This document shows positions 49,271 through 60,970 of a DNA stretch of 64,000 nt, one piece after another. The first letter of the stretch is position 1. Each line of letters opens with the position of its first letter. The position numbers and the translations under genes were made by a program. The stretch covers positions 6,805,501 to 6,869,500 of the forward strand of contig JAVTVX010000031.1 of assembly GCA_033439265.1 (NCBI GenBank), in the 5' to 3' direction. The stretch comes from Dillenia suffruticosa. Its lineage: Eukaryota; Streptophyta; Magnoliopsida; Dilleniales; Dilleniaceae. The notes beneath the pieces are model-generated. The model worked only from the letters and a program-made list of their open reading frames with translations, did no database searches and was not told the origin of the DNA.

Positions 49271-50745
49271 ATGTAAATCTATGACGAAACACTTTTTCGT
49301 CGCTCAAATCTGCGAGGCAGAGAATATTCCTTGCAGAAATCAGCGACGAACTTTAATTTCGTCGCTGAAATCAGCTACGAACTATGGTTTCGTCGAAGAA
49401 ATCAGCGACAATGTTTGTTTTCGTCGCTGACCTCCGCGACGAAATGAAGCTTCGTCGCACAAATAAGCGACGGAAAAAAGTTTCGTTGCAGAAATCAGCG
49501 ACAAAAAATGGTTTCGTCGGAGAAATCAGCGACGAAAAATGGTTTTGTCGGAGAAATCAGCGACGAAAAAGGGTTTCGTCGGAGAAATCAGCGACGAATA
49601 TTGTTTTTGTCGCTGAACTCCGCGACGAAATGATGCTTCGTCGCACAAATCAGCGACGAAATATGGTTTCGTGGCAGAAATCAGCGACCAACCATGGTGT
49701 CATCGCAGAAATCAGCGACGAAATTGATTTTCGTCGTAGAAATCAGCAACAAATTTTGTTTTCGTTGCAGAAATCAGCGACGAATACATATTTGTTGCCG
49801 AAATGAGCGACAAAAACAATTTTTGTCGCAAAATTATTAAATTAGCAACAAAATCCGCGACAAATACAGTTTTGTCGCTAAATTGAGCAACAAATACTGT
49901 TATTTGTCGCCAAAATCCGCGACAAATTACAAGTTTGTCGCAAAATTAGCCACAAATTTAATATTTGTTGCTAAAATCAGCGACCAAATGATTTTTGTCG
50001 CAAAAAATCAACAAAATCCACTTATTCTGTGCTGAAATCAGCGACCAATTTTGGATTTTGTCGCTGAAATCAGCGACGAATCCTGTTTTCGTCGCTGACA
50101 TCAGCGACGAAAACTTATTTAGTCGCTGATTTCAGCGACGACCACAGGATTCGTCGCTGAAATCAGCGACGAATCCGAATTTGGTCGCTGAAATCAGCGA
50201 CGACCACATTATTCGTCGCTGAAATCAGCGACGACCGCAGTATTCGTCGCTGAAATCAGCGATGAATCGGGATTTGGTCGCTGAAATCAGCGACCACCAG
50301 ATTATTCGTCGCTGAAATCAGCGACCACCAGATTATTCGTCGCTGAAATCAGCGACGAATCCGGAATTGGTCGCTGAAATAAGCGACGAATTCCATTTGC
50401 GTCACTAAAGTAAATTATTATTTAATATATATATTAATATTGTATTTTATTTTATTAATTTTCAAATTTAGCGACGAATTAAAAAGTTCATCGCTAAAAG
50501 TAGCGACGAAAACAATTTTTGTCGCTAATTCAGCGACAAATATAAACATTTGTCGGACAATTCGCGACAGAGTTTTTTTTTGTCGCAAAATTAGCAACGA
50601 ATTTGTAGTTGTCGCTAAGTTAGCTACGAATTTATATTCGTCGCTAATATTGTTGGAAAATGGCTATGAAAAATATATTCGTTGATAAATTCGTCGCAAA
50701 ATAGCAACAAAAAATGTTTGTCGCAAAATGTTGTCGCAAAACCCG
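49271..50745. repeat. Right subterminal array of the CACTA element, outer block
   Basis: Dense GCGACGAA/TTCGTCGC motifs. From 49500 to 49800 the unit GAAATCAGCGACGAA recurs in one direction with a period near 30-35 bases. From 50040 to 50390 palindromic pairs dominate, with variants GCGACCA and GCGACGACCA. The last 300 bases shift to the TTTAGCGACGAATT form seen in the 31.2-kb element. Confidence 0.9.
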
Positions 50746-53362
50746 TGTTTTTTTGTAGTGGATGATTAGTGGCCAAATAAGATTGTTCCACATTCAAGAA
50801 AACTTATTGGATAGAAATTTATGTATGAAATTTAATAAAAATAGCTTGTGCTAGCTTGTGACACCTCTCCCCTTGACATGGATATCCAACAAGACACCTA
50901 ATGGAGTGCATGGAGTTTTCTTGAATCAACAATTGCATGGTTTAAGTGCTAAGACAAAAGGAAGGTTGAGATGATGTATGGAATAATCCAATGGTCAAAG
51001 ATATTTTGCTAGATTTATAAAAGAACTTGTTTAGAAAAAGAATTAGCTCATTTTCTTCATTCAAATGCCCCTTGCACAAAATATGTAGACTCCATATCTA
51101 TTTTGAGTTCAACTATGGAGCCAAAGAGGTAATAACATTTATGAGATTTCTTGAATTTGAATTGAAAGTGTAGAAGTGTTGTATAGAAATTCATGTTGAT
51201 GGTGATTTGATTTTGCTAAGGTGATAACAAAAAATTCAAGGATTCAAAGGGAATGCTGGTGTTTATTGTTAACAAGAGATCTTACAAAGAAGGTAACATT
51301 GTATAAATATTTGATTATTTGATGAGTAGTTACAGTGGTATTCATACTAGCATGCTAGATATTGATTTATAGATTAAGTCTTGCATAGTTATCTTATGAT
51401 GTCTCATTTTGTAGAAATAAAAAATATAAGTCATTTATTTCTCTATAAACTAGACTTCTTAACTTTTAAAATGGTATATTATGTGAAACATTTCATAAAG
51501 GAATCGATTTTTGGTGATTTTTGAAAATTTAGCATATTTCACCAACTTTGTTTCATATTTAGTGTATGACCAGTACATTTTGTAAATTTTTGAGGTATTT
51601 TTTGTACGGAATTTGGAGAAACGTTAAATATGAAAGTTTTAGATCTCTGTCTTATCTTTAATTTGAGATAAAGATCAATTGCATTGGAGTTGTATGCAGA
51701 ACGTTAAGGTGTTTTTACTAGAAATGTGTAAAAGTAATTATAAAACTAAAACGAAGATGAAAATGGAATGTTATAAAATTAATCATTTAAAATCAAAGGA
51801 TGGTATAAACTAAAAAGTTTTAGATCTATGTCGTATCTTCACTTTGAGATAAGAAGCACTTAAATTGGAGAAATACACAAGGAGATATGAAAATTCTCTT
51901 AAAAGTGTGCAGATTTGATTTTAGGAACTTAGGCTGAAAAAGTTATAAAATTTTCTAAATTTGTGTGTTTGGAATTTGAAGTTGGTCTGAACACAAAAGT
52001 TGGAGATATATGTCTTAGTTTTAAGTGACAATTTGAATCATTTGAATCCGATCAAGATTTTAGAAGATATCATGAGTTAACTAAACTTCCGCGTAATAGG
52101 TTTTGTAGGAATTTTATCTAAGTATGGAATCTGAGATTTAATATTATGAAAGAAAACATTTCTATATGCATCTTGTAATCTGACGATATGATATTATCAA
52201 AGTAATTGAATTGATGAATGATACATATTGTTTAACTTAGGTATAGAATTATGCTTTCGTACGAGGGGTGACTCGTTTGAGAAATGAGAATAATTAGGGG
52301 GAGTGGCATACCCTTCCCAATCGAGGTAAGTGGGATGAACTATTTCTAATTTTAAATGAAAAATAGTTTGATCATGATTTTTATAAATAAATTTTGAAAT
52401 GTGATTTAAAAATGCTTTAATGTTTGTGACATACCTTGAAATGATGATATTCTGTGAAAATTTGTATTATGATATTTTGATGATTGATAGTGCCATGTTT
52501 TTCTTTTACGAGTAAAGATTTATGAATGATGACATATGGTATATGTGTATGATTATGGGATGGTGTATAGTAGCTATAACGCACTCCCTACCACGGTATT
52601 GAGCGTTTACCCGACGGGATGACGTGGTAGGGTAACACAAGAGTAGGGGTTTGAGCCAACTCTGGTTAACGGATCCAATAGACGAGCACCCATGAGGACC
52701 GTGTCAACACCTAGGGAAGCGGGTTAAAAGAAAAATATATGCGTTCATTTTTATGATATTGTGGTGATCACTTTGTGGATTTTACCCTAATTAGGCCAAA
52801 CTATGGGTAGAATGTGTTTTATTACTGATTGACACCCCATGATGTATGATTATGATAAGAATGCATATTATTTTGAATTATATGATATGTTGTAAAAGAA
52901 TATAAATTTGTAAATGATGATTTGACTTGCCACTCTCACAAATTCATTTATTGTCATTACATAGTGATTGCACCTCATTCACTAAGTATGTGGATTATAC
53001 TCACTCTCTCATATTTAAAAATTTTCAGCTTATACTGCACTTGATTTACTTTAGAGTACTAATCTACGAGTTTTACTGAGAGAAGCTATTGGGTAAGTAT
53101 TCATGCCTATCTTTATTTATGATTGGACCGTACATATAAATATTATATGTAAATTGGAGGCAAATGTTTTAAAAAAAATTTCTAAAAAATTATTCTTTTT
53201 CAAATCTTTCACTGTATGATTGACTTAGGATATCAAGTAGGATCTTAATATTAGTTAAGTACTTAGCCTTGCATCGCCTTGATGTGCGAGTAGGATATAC
53301 CCGTGCCTTGAAGAGTCACGATGGTCTGTTTGCGTACTCAACCGGCGGGTCGGGACGTGACA

Positions 53363-55020
53363 AAATGATATGGTTAGTACGAGAAATTTCACAAAGTAAT
53401 GACATTAAGATGGATTAGGTTGGATAGCCTTCTCTTTCGGAGAATGTTGAGCCAACACTTAGGAGATATAATTAAGTTAAAAGGCTAGTCATTCCTAGTG
53501 ATTATGTGGACTATCTCTAAGAATCTGATTACAATATTGGAGTCATAGATAATCCCAAGACATTTTCATAATTCATGAGCTCCAAGGATTCATGCCTATG
53601 ACTATCTGCTATGGAAGATGATATAGAATCCATGAGGAGCAATAAAGTCTAGGATCATGTTGAGTTGCCTGATGGGATCAAGTCCATTGGTCGATAATGG
53701 GTTTACAAAATTAAAATAGACTCATTGGCAATATTGAGAAATATAATACCAGATTTGTTATTAAACGAATGGAATTGACTAATCAGATACTCTCTCTCTA
53801 ATATATAAGAAAGATTCCCTCTACATCATTTTGGCATTTATTGCACATTATGACCTCATGTCAACTTGAAAGTTTTTGCTCTAGTAATGGTGTGTAGTTG
53901 GGGTACTGATTTAAGAAATCCATATATAGTTTGAAACAAGCCTCCCACCAATAATATTTGAACTTTCATGATGTTCTCTTTTCATTTGGTTTTGAAGTGA
54001 ACATTATGGACCAATGCATATATCTAAAAGTTAGTGAGAATAAATTTTATTTTCTTGTACTATATGTGGAGGATATCTTACTTGCCACCAATGAAAAGAG
54101 AATGTTATATGAGGTGAAACAGTCTAAGAGTTTTGGTTGAAGGATCTAGGTAATGAATCTTATGCCATTGGTATTAAAATACATCAAGATAAATTCTATA
54201 AAGTTTTGGGATAATATCAAGAGATCAATATCAATAAAGTTCTTAAAAAATATAGAATGGAGAATTGTTCATCAGCTGCAGCTCCCATAGTCAAGGATGA
54301 TAGATTCAACTCAGACCAATGCTCCAATTCAGAATTGAAAAGGGAACAGAAGTCCAACATTCTATATGCTTCTATGGTTGGAAACCTTATGCATTTACAG
54401 GTTTGTACAAGAGTTGATATAGCGCAAACTGTGAGAATGTTAGAGAGATATCAAAGTAAGCCAGGTTTGGAACATTGGAAAACTGTAAAGAAGGTGTTGA
54501 GGTTCCTACAAAGCACCAATAAATACATGCTTCCTTATAAAAGTACCAACAACTTATAAGTGGTTGGATACTCAGATTCAAATTTTATCGGTTGCATTGG
54601 TTCTTGAAAATCAACACGGGGTTACATTTTTGTATTAGTTGGTAAAGCTGTATTGTGGAGGAGTGCTAAGTAGACATTGATTGCGACCTCCATAATGGAA
54701 GCTTAGTATGTGACGTGTTTTGAGGTTTTGTATGTCTTGACTTAGGATTCTCGACTCTATATCTAAGCCAATATACATATATTGTACATTTGATTAAGAA
54801 TAATAGGAGTAGAAGTTAAAGTAACCACATCGACATATAATACTTACCCATTAGGGAATCCATTTTAAAAAATAAACTTATAATCCAACACACTAGCACT
54901 AAATGCATATTAGTTGACCCCTTAACTAATGGCATGCCACTTAGTAAGTTCAAAGATCATGTTGTAAATATAGGCTTAAGACTCTATTGAAACTGCATAA
55001 TTTGTCTTTGAGATAAATTC
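53363..55020 (+). pseudogene. Copia 3 reverse transcriptase and RNase H remnant
   Basis: The region resumes the Copia 3 polyprotein after the solo LTR. It contains a linker with PTLRRYN, then VWDHVELPDGIKSIG-like text near 53650-53690. The catalytic box follows as LYVEDILLATN at 54057-54089, where the second position of YVDD has become Glu. Next is YASMVGNLMHLQVCTRVDIAQTV (54365-54433), and an RNase H region starting VGYSDSNFIGC near 54560. Stops are frequent, and the frame fades out near 55010 before the purine tract. Confidence 0.82.
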
Positions 55021-55222
55021 ATGTGGTTGGATACTGAATAAAAATAGGGTTTATTCATAAAGAAAAAGTTGCCATAAAGTTAGAAAATAGCATATATTGT
55101 AGTACACGGATGATTATACTTGATTGTTAAGGGGATTAATCACCATGACTTATATACACTATTTTCGTAAGGTTATGATTTGGAAACAGTTACCAAGTTG
55201 GTTAATATGCCAAGTGGGAGAA

Positions 55223-55563
55223 TGTGGGAAACGGCTAGGACGTACGTGCAAGAAGGGAAAGATTCTTAAACATGGGTTTTGACCCATTCAACCTCTTACC
55301 TATATTTTGATGGTAGCAGCATTCATAAATAACCCTACTTAGTACTGAGGATTCTAAATCCAAATTCTATAAGTCGACACCATCAAATTAGTGAATTGAG
55401 GGTTTAGAAGATTTTTACAATCATGAAGATTATTTTGGTGCAATTACAATCATCGGAGGTGAAGAAAAATGCATGGAAGAAGGCAACTCTTTATGGCTTC
55501 TACTATTTTTGGCTCTTTTTTTTTATTTAGAAGCATGCTTTAGTGTTGTTATGCATTCTAACG
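55223..55563 (+). repeat. 3' LTR of Copia element 3
   Basis: Begins TGTGGGAAACGG directly after the purine tract AAGTGGGAGAA and ends ATTCTAACG. It aligns with 32774-33192. Confidence 0.85.
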
Positions 55564-55568
55564 TAACT

Positions 55569-57345
55569 CTCTTCTAACGCATTCTCTGACAAATAATAGA
55601 ATGGAAAACACTACCACCAACAACATTTCATCAGTAGCTCTGTTACAATTGCCAATAATGGTAATTCCATTCACTCTATCTTGTCCTACAAAAGAATTAA
55701 ATGGGCATCGAAAAGGCCATCCTCTTACTAACCAGAATCAGCTCCAATGAGGGTATTATAGGTACTCAAAGCCTTACAAGGGAAAAGATAGAAAACCAAA
55801 TCGAAGAGTCAACAAGGTTTTGTTTCACGTACTCTCCTGTCTCTCATTTCCGTTTTATAATTTATAAAGCTTTTGAAAACTTAATATCTACTTTGGTGTA
55901 ATTTACATGATTATAATTTTGAGCCTTTATGGTTTTGAGTGTCTTATTTTAGGAAATTAGACCATTTTCTTTAAGGTGATCTTGCTATGCAGAAAACTAA
56001 AACTTAGATTCTCATTTGAATTTTTTAAACAATATTAGATGTTAGTGATTATGGAATGTTCTCATTTTTTTTTTTGAAATAGTCATTGTGGAAGCTAGTT
56101 AAAATGTTTAGATGTATATGAGTTGCAAGTTTCACTACTCACTAGAAGTTGTCAAGCACATGTAAGTATTAAGTTAAAATAAGAAGTTTTCTATGAAAGA
56201 TCACCAAAACCACTTCGTTGCAAAATCTAATAATTTTCATAAACAAGAATAAGCATATCTAAGAGAATAATGGAGTGTCTCGAGCATCTTTGATATATAT
56301 ATTTTGCTTTTAGGGGGAGTGATTTTTTCTTAAATTTGTTCTCTTATTAATGCTGATAATAGAATTATTGGTAGGAGAGCTTGTTTTGTTTTCATATTCA
56401 GATTACTTTAGGTACAATCACAAGTAATATTTATGTTTATAGAGTGTTTCATGGCTTATCTAGGTTTGTATTGTTTGCATAGTGGATTACATGGTAATTG
56501 ACTACTTGTAGTATTTGAAATTTTGGATGATTTATTCTTTATATCTAATCGAAAACTGTAGATATAGTATTTTGATTTTGGGGAGCAAGTCACCCTAAAA
56601 TCGGTGAGTAATTGATTGTCTAAAAATGAGATCTTTTTCTACTGAATACGATGTTTGGAATTGATAATTGATTAGATACATTTTAAGAATGTCATCTTAG
56701 TTTCATAAATAAATTGCTCCAAAATTTTCAATCATTTAATTAATAAGTACTTGGTAATTATGGGAACAAATTATATTCATATATTTGGCATACCAACTTT
56801 AGAAAATTTGCATGATTATAATTCATGTTTTCAATCATTATTAATAACGTTAACTTTTAGTTCAAATATGTCAATCATAGAAAACTGATTAGCTTCTACT
56901 ATATTAATACTGCTAGAATTATTAATATGTTTACAATCATTTGAACTAAAAGCTAGCATTATTAATATACATAACAAATTTTAATGGTAATATGTATCTT
57001 TCCAAAATAATAAAGGACAAGGATTTTTATCAGGGTAACTTATGATAAATTGACTTTTTTCTAGAAAAAATGAAAAGATTACAAAATCTTCAAAATCGAA
57101 ATATGATAAAATAAAAAAGAAAAGAAGAAACTTCATGTTTCGAAAATATTTGAGGAGCCATAGGAGGTGGATTAGACAACTTAGGGCTAAAATTTTGTAT
57201 GTATGCAGCCTTAATTAAGAAAAACCATGTGTCATATCTCAAAAAGGTGCCGGTGTTATATAATTCTTGTTTTACATCTCCATTTTTCTTTTGTTTTCTA
57301 TATTTTTAACTAGTTTTTATTCTTAATAAAATTTACAATTGAATA
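55569..57345 (+). repeat. Repeat unit copy B, right part
   Basis: Continues the unit interrupted at 32773. Its first kilobase aligns with 57540-58390 (shared: AAATTGGCATCGGAAAG-like text, TTTATAATTTATAAAGC, AACTTAATATCTACTTTG, TATATATATTTTGCTTTTAGGGG). Its second part (56560-57345) aligns with copy A at 25040-26040. The block is therefore the middle of a tandem series with a period of roughly 1.8-2 kb. Confidence 0.78.
55601..55750 (+). CDS. Small 49-residue ORF in repeat copy B, unrecognised
   Basis: ATG at 55601 opens MENTTTNNISSVALLQLPIM and runs to TGA at 55748-55750. Before the Copia 3 insertion, the TATA-like TTTAAATA of copy B would have stood about 110 bases upstream. The ORF could therefore be the start of an old gene whose promoter is now some 23 kb away. 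In copy C the matching DNA is rearranged and the frame is not kept, which argues against a conserved protein. It may be only a chance ORF. Confidence 0.15.
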   Translation: MENTTTNNISSVALLQLPIMVIPFTLSCPTKELNGHRKGHPLTNQNQLQ

Positions 57346-58392
57346 AATCTTCACAACTCAAATTGATCATACTTTTTCTCATTGCTTATTCATTGTACCA
57401 AATCCTGTAAAATTTGACCAAATAATACAAGTTAGGTATAAAACATTGTAAACATACATTTGCTACATATTTTTCTTTAAATAAGCCAATATATGCATCA
57501 TGTTCACACAAAAGAGAATCTCTCTTCTCATATCTCATCTTTTTATCTTTCCAATCCCATTCCTAGTGTTTACACAATAATTAAATTGGCATCGGAAAGC
57601 CAATCCTCCAGCCATTCGGAATTGGCTCAGGGTAATGGCATGTACTCAGCAAGCCCCACAAGAGAAATGATGAAACCTTAATGGAAGAGTTGATAAAGTT
57701 TTATTTGACTTAGTTCTCTATCTCCCCTTGCTCTTTTATAATTTATAAAGCCTTTCAAAACTTAATATCTACTTTGATGTAATTTGAACAAATATAATTT
57801 TGGGCTCTTATGGTCTTGAATGTCTACCCAACCCTAGCTATCTTTATGGTACTAAAAACTAAAACCGAAGATGCGAAATGATTTTTTTGGTAAAAAATAT
57901 TAAATACTAGTTATTACTAGATTTTCTTTGTTTTCTTTTTTTTTTTTTTAAATACTCATGTAAAATAAAGAGTTTTCTATGAAAGTTCACCACATCTACT
58001 TCAAAGCCTAAATCTAACTAATTTTTTTTATACAAGAATAAGAATATCAAAATGAATAACGGAGTATGTGGAGCCTCTTGGATATATATATTTGCTTTTA
58101 GGGGAGAAATTTTTGTATTTGCTATGTTTCATTTTTCATAATGGTAGCAATGGAATTCTTGGTAAGAGAAGTTTTAGTTTCATTTTCAAACTTCTTTATG
58201 TATGGTCACAAGAAATAATTATGTTTAGAGAGTGTTCATAACTTATCTAGATTTTTATTGTTTGCTTAGTTGATTATATAACCATTGACTATTGGTGCTA
58301 CTTGAAATTTTAGGTTTTTATTATTTGCATTAAATAGAAAGCTATAAATATAATATTTTGATTTTGTGGAACAAGGCACTCTAAAACTAGCA
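57346..58392 (+). repeat. Repeat unit copy C
   Basis: Repeats the layout of copy B: CTTTAAATAAGCCAATATAT, CACACAAAAGAGAATCTCTC, a GGCATCGGAAAGCCAATCC segment, TTTATAATTTATAAAGCC, TTTGCTTTTAGGGG, and TTTTGATTTTG at the right edge. It is cut there by the CACTAC terminus at 58393. A 62-codon ORF at 57493-57681 is not matched in copy B. Confidence 0.78.
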
Positions 58393-58639
58393 CTACAAAA
58401 TCAAAACCCTATGCTGATGGTAAATTTTATTGTCGGTGACCTTTACTGACGGTTTTTTATACCCTGTAAAGATGCTTTTAATGAAACTATCAGGAAATGT
58501 ATACACTTTACAATAGTATAAATTGTTCATTTAGAAAAGTTTATCAACCCTCATTAAAGGTAGCATAACTATCGGTAAAAACATTATTCAATTCTGATAG
58601 TTATCATTTGTGATTAGTAAATGTGATAATTTTATGAAC

Positions 58640-59370
58640 AGTTTGAAAACAGTCTCTATATAACTCTTCTTTACTGTCTATTCAACCATATTGTCTATGT
58701 AAGTACTATATCCATACTAACCCATATATTGCACCGTCTTTAAAAGCAATGTTTAATTCTAACGATTATCAGTTGTAGCCAATAAATGTGACAGTTTTTA
58801 GAGATAGTTTGAAAACAGTCTTTATATGACTCTTCTTTACTGTCTACTTAACCATACTATCTGTCTAAATTTTATACATATGCTAACTTATATATTGCAC
58901 CATCTGTAAAAATGATGTTCAATTAGGATGGTTATCATTTGTCGTTAGTAAAAATGACACTTTTTTAGGGACGATTTCAAAAATAGCCTTTATATGAGTC
59001 TTCTTTACTGAACCATTAATCATACCGTTTGCATAAGCACTATAAATGTGTTAACCCATAGATTGTACTATATATAAATGCTATCTATAATTTTAACTAT
59101 TATCACTTTTTGTTAATAAATGTGTCAACTTTTGGAGATAAATTAAAAACAGTCTCTATATGGGTAATTTATACTATCTGCTGAACTATACCATCTGTAT
59201 AAATCTATGACTATGCTAACTCATATATTGTACCATTTGTAAATGCTATATACTATTCTAACTGTCATTTGCTTTCGTCAATAAATGTGATACTCTTTAG
59301 TGACTATTTGAAAATAGTCTCTATGTATGCCATATACTAACTACTGAGTTCTACTGTCTGCATAGTCTTT
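58640..59370 (+). repeat. Tandem repeats of about 165 bp
   Basis: Five diverged copies start near 58650, 58826, 58985, 59150 and 59310, each with a version of ACAGTCTCTATATGACTCTT followed by TTTACTGTCTACT. They also share a stretch like ATGCTAACCCATATATTGCACC. They lie just inside the CACTAC terminus, where CACTA elements carry transposase-binding repeats. Confidence 0.8.
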
Positions 59371-59379
59371 AGGGATAGT

Positions 59380-60480
59380 TTAAAAATTTAATGGTTAAGG
59401 TGTCAAACCATTTACGATATCTGGTAATAAGATGCAATAACATGGGATAATGTGTGACAACATGTGGTGCGTTATTATAACATATGCTAAGTTCGCGGTA
59501 ATAGGCAGTAATTTTCTGATAACTTGTGATAAATTTATGATAATTAGTAATAATATAGTGATAACAGATATTTATGATCACTTGTGGTAAATTCGAGATA
59601 ACTAGAAATAATATAGTCTAATAATATTATTATTCATTGTAGTGAAATATAGTGATAAGTAGTGATAATATAGTATGATAATATTATTATTCATTGGAAT
59701 AAAATATAGTGATAATTAATGGTAAGTTTGTGATAACTAGTAGTCATATAGTAATAACAGATGTTTATGATAATTTATTATAAGTTTGTGAAAACTAGTG
59801 GTAATAGAGTTTGATAATATTATTATTCAATATAGTGAAATAGTAATAACTAGTGGTAAGTTTGTGATAATAAGTGATAATATAATGATAATAGGCATTT
59901 ATATTAATTTGTTGTAAGTTTGCAATACTAGTAATAATATAATCTGATAATATTTTTATTTATTGGAGTGAAATATAGTGATAATTAGTGATAAATTTGT
60001 GATAACTGTGGTAATATAGTGATAACAGATGTTTGTGATAACTCGTGTTAAGTTTATGATAACTAATGACAGTATAGTCTAATAATATTATTATTTATTA
60101 GAGTGAAATATATTGATAACTACTAGTAAATTTGTGATAACTAATGATAATATAGCTTGATAATATTATTATTCATTGGATTATAATATAATGATAATTA
60201 ATAGTAAGTTTATGATAACTAATAGTAATATAGTGATAACGGTGTTTATGATAACTTCTGTTAAGTTTGTGATATTTAATGGTAATATAATCAGATAATA
60301 TTATTATTCATTGGAGTGAAATAAAGTGATAACACGTGTCTATGATAATTTGTGATAAATTTGTGATAATCAGTGGTAATATAGTTTAATAATGTTATTA
60401 TCCATTTAAGTGAAATATAGTGATAACTATTAGTAACTTTGTGATAACTATTTGTAATATAGTGATAACAGATCGTAGAT
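59380..60480 (+). repeat. GATAA-rich minisatellite
   Basis: Roughly eight units of about 60-135 bases, each with GATAATATTATTATTCATTG, then GTGAAATATAGTGATAACT and TTTGTGATAACTAGTGGTAA variants. GTGATAA/TGATAAC words recur every 15-30 bases. No coding capacity. Confidence 0.85.
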
Positions 60481-60724
60481 TGCGCACAGACATGGTAGAC
60501 CATGACTTACCATCAATTATCGTCCACTTACTACCTATTATCACAATTTTATCACTAAATATCGCAATTCCAATGCATCAAAAAATATTACGACATTTTA
60601 CCACTCATGCGCATTTGTAAATGGTAAAATTGTGATATTATTATATATTGGAGTTATGATATCTAGTATTGTGATATCTGATGATAAAATTGTAATAACC
60701 GGTAATATTGGTGGTAAGTCGTGA

Positions 60725-60970
60725 TACCGTGTAGGCAAGCATGGGGTGCAAGCATGCATGGTCCCCCCGCTACTCGTGCAGCTTCATCGCGCATGCCCGT
60801 GTAGCTCTACAACCTAGGCAAGCATAGGAATGCACGGTCCCCCAAGCATGCTTGCACGACTCTACCGTGCGTGCTTGTGCGGGGCTATAGCGTGGTTCCC
60901 CTGCACATGCCCCCATGGTTCTACCGCGTATGCATGTGTAGTCCCACACTGCGTGGCATGTCTTGAGCAC
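60725..60970. repeat. GC-rich block with GCAAGCATG/GGTCCCCC repeats
   Basis: A 250-bp island in AT-rich DNA with repeated words such as AAGCATGCATGGTCCCCC, AATGCACGGTCCCCCAAGCA and GGTTCTACCGCGTATGCATG. It has alternating purine-pyrimidine character. Its role is unknown. It separates the subterminal repeats from the transposase remnant. Confidence 0.7.

Larger units (their letters stand above)
37267..50760 (-). mobile_element. CACTA (En/Spm) transposon, near-complete and autonomous-type
   Basis: Perfect 15-bp terminal inverted repeats, CACTACAAAAAAACA, stand at 37267-37281 and, inverted, at 50746-50760. They are flanked by an exact 3-bp duplication GAT (37264-37266, 50761-50763), as CACTA transposases make. 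The interior holds a TNP2-type transposase gene (41009-44759) and a second gene with a Transposase_24 domain (38518-40791), both on the minus strand. Subterminal motif arrays occupy about 0.9 kb on the left and about 3.3 kb on the right. The preserved ends and nearly intact genes mark a comparatively young insertion, and it is the innermost layer of a three-level nest. Confidence 0.95.
36931..53362 (-). mobile_element. Solo Gypsy-type LTR, split by a CACTA element
   Basis: The pieces 36931-37266 and 50764-53362 together make about 2.9 kb. On the minus strand the element begins TGTCACGTCCCGACCCGCCGG at 53362, the same type of start as the solo LTR at 17834. The flanks AAATG at 36926-36930 and 53363-53367 are identical. 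The left edge lacks a clean TG, so that boundary is less certain. Repeated word groups near 51620-52030 (GTTTTAGATCT, CTTTGAGATAAG) and the composition fit a Tekay/Del-like Gypsy LTR. No internal genes remain. Copia element 3 coding sequence resumes at once on its right. Confidence 0.75.
32774..55563 (+). mobile_element. Copia LTR retrotransposon 3, host of two nested insertions
   Basis: The left LTR (32774-33192) and right LTR (55223-55563) both begin TGTG(A/G)GAAA. They end TA and CG, each one change from CA. Flanks TAGCT (32769-32773) and TAACT (55564-55568) fit a 5-bp target duplication with one change. Without the insertions the element is about 6.4 kb: LTR, primer site, long leader, gag, integrase, reverse transcriptase, RNase H, purine tract AAGTGGGAGAA and LTR. 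A solo Gypsy LTR interrupts it between integrase and reverse transcriptase. All coding parts carry many stops. Confidence 0.88.

Noticed and set aside
47445..50745. Regular short palindromic repeats resembling a CRISPR array
   Set aside because: The genome is eukaryotic, the repeats vary, there are no unique spacers of constant length, and the position inside CACTA termini explains them as subterminal motifs.
51726..53362. Left edge of the minus-strand LTR at TGTAAAAG near 51726, preceded by AAATG
   Set aside because: The same AAATG also flanks 36931, where Copia 3 coding sequence ends. The word repeats typical of this LTR extend left of 51726, so the longer LTR with the CACTA inside it explains more.
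59380..60480. GATAA-rich repeats as a centromeric or telomeric satellite
   Set aside because: Only about eight irregular units are present, bounded by a CACTAC terminus on the left and a transposase remnant on the right, so they belong to a transposon.
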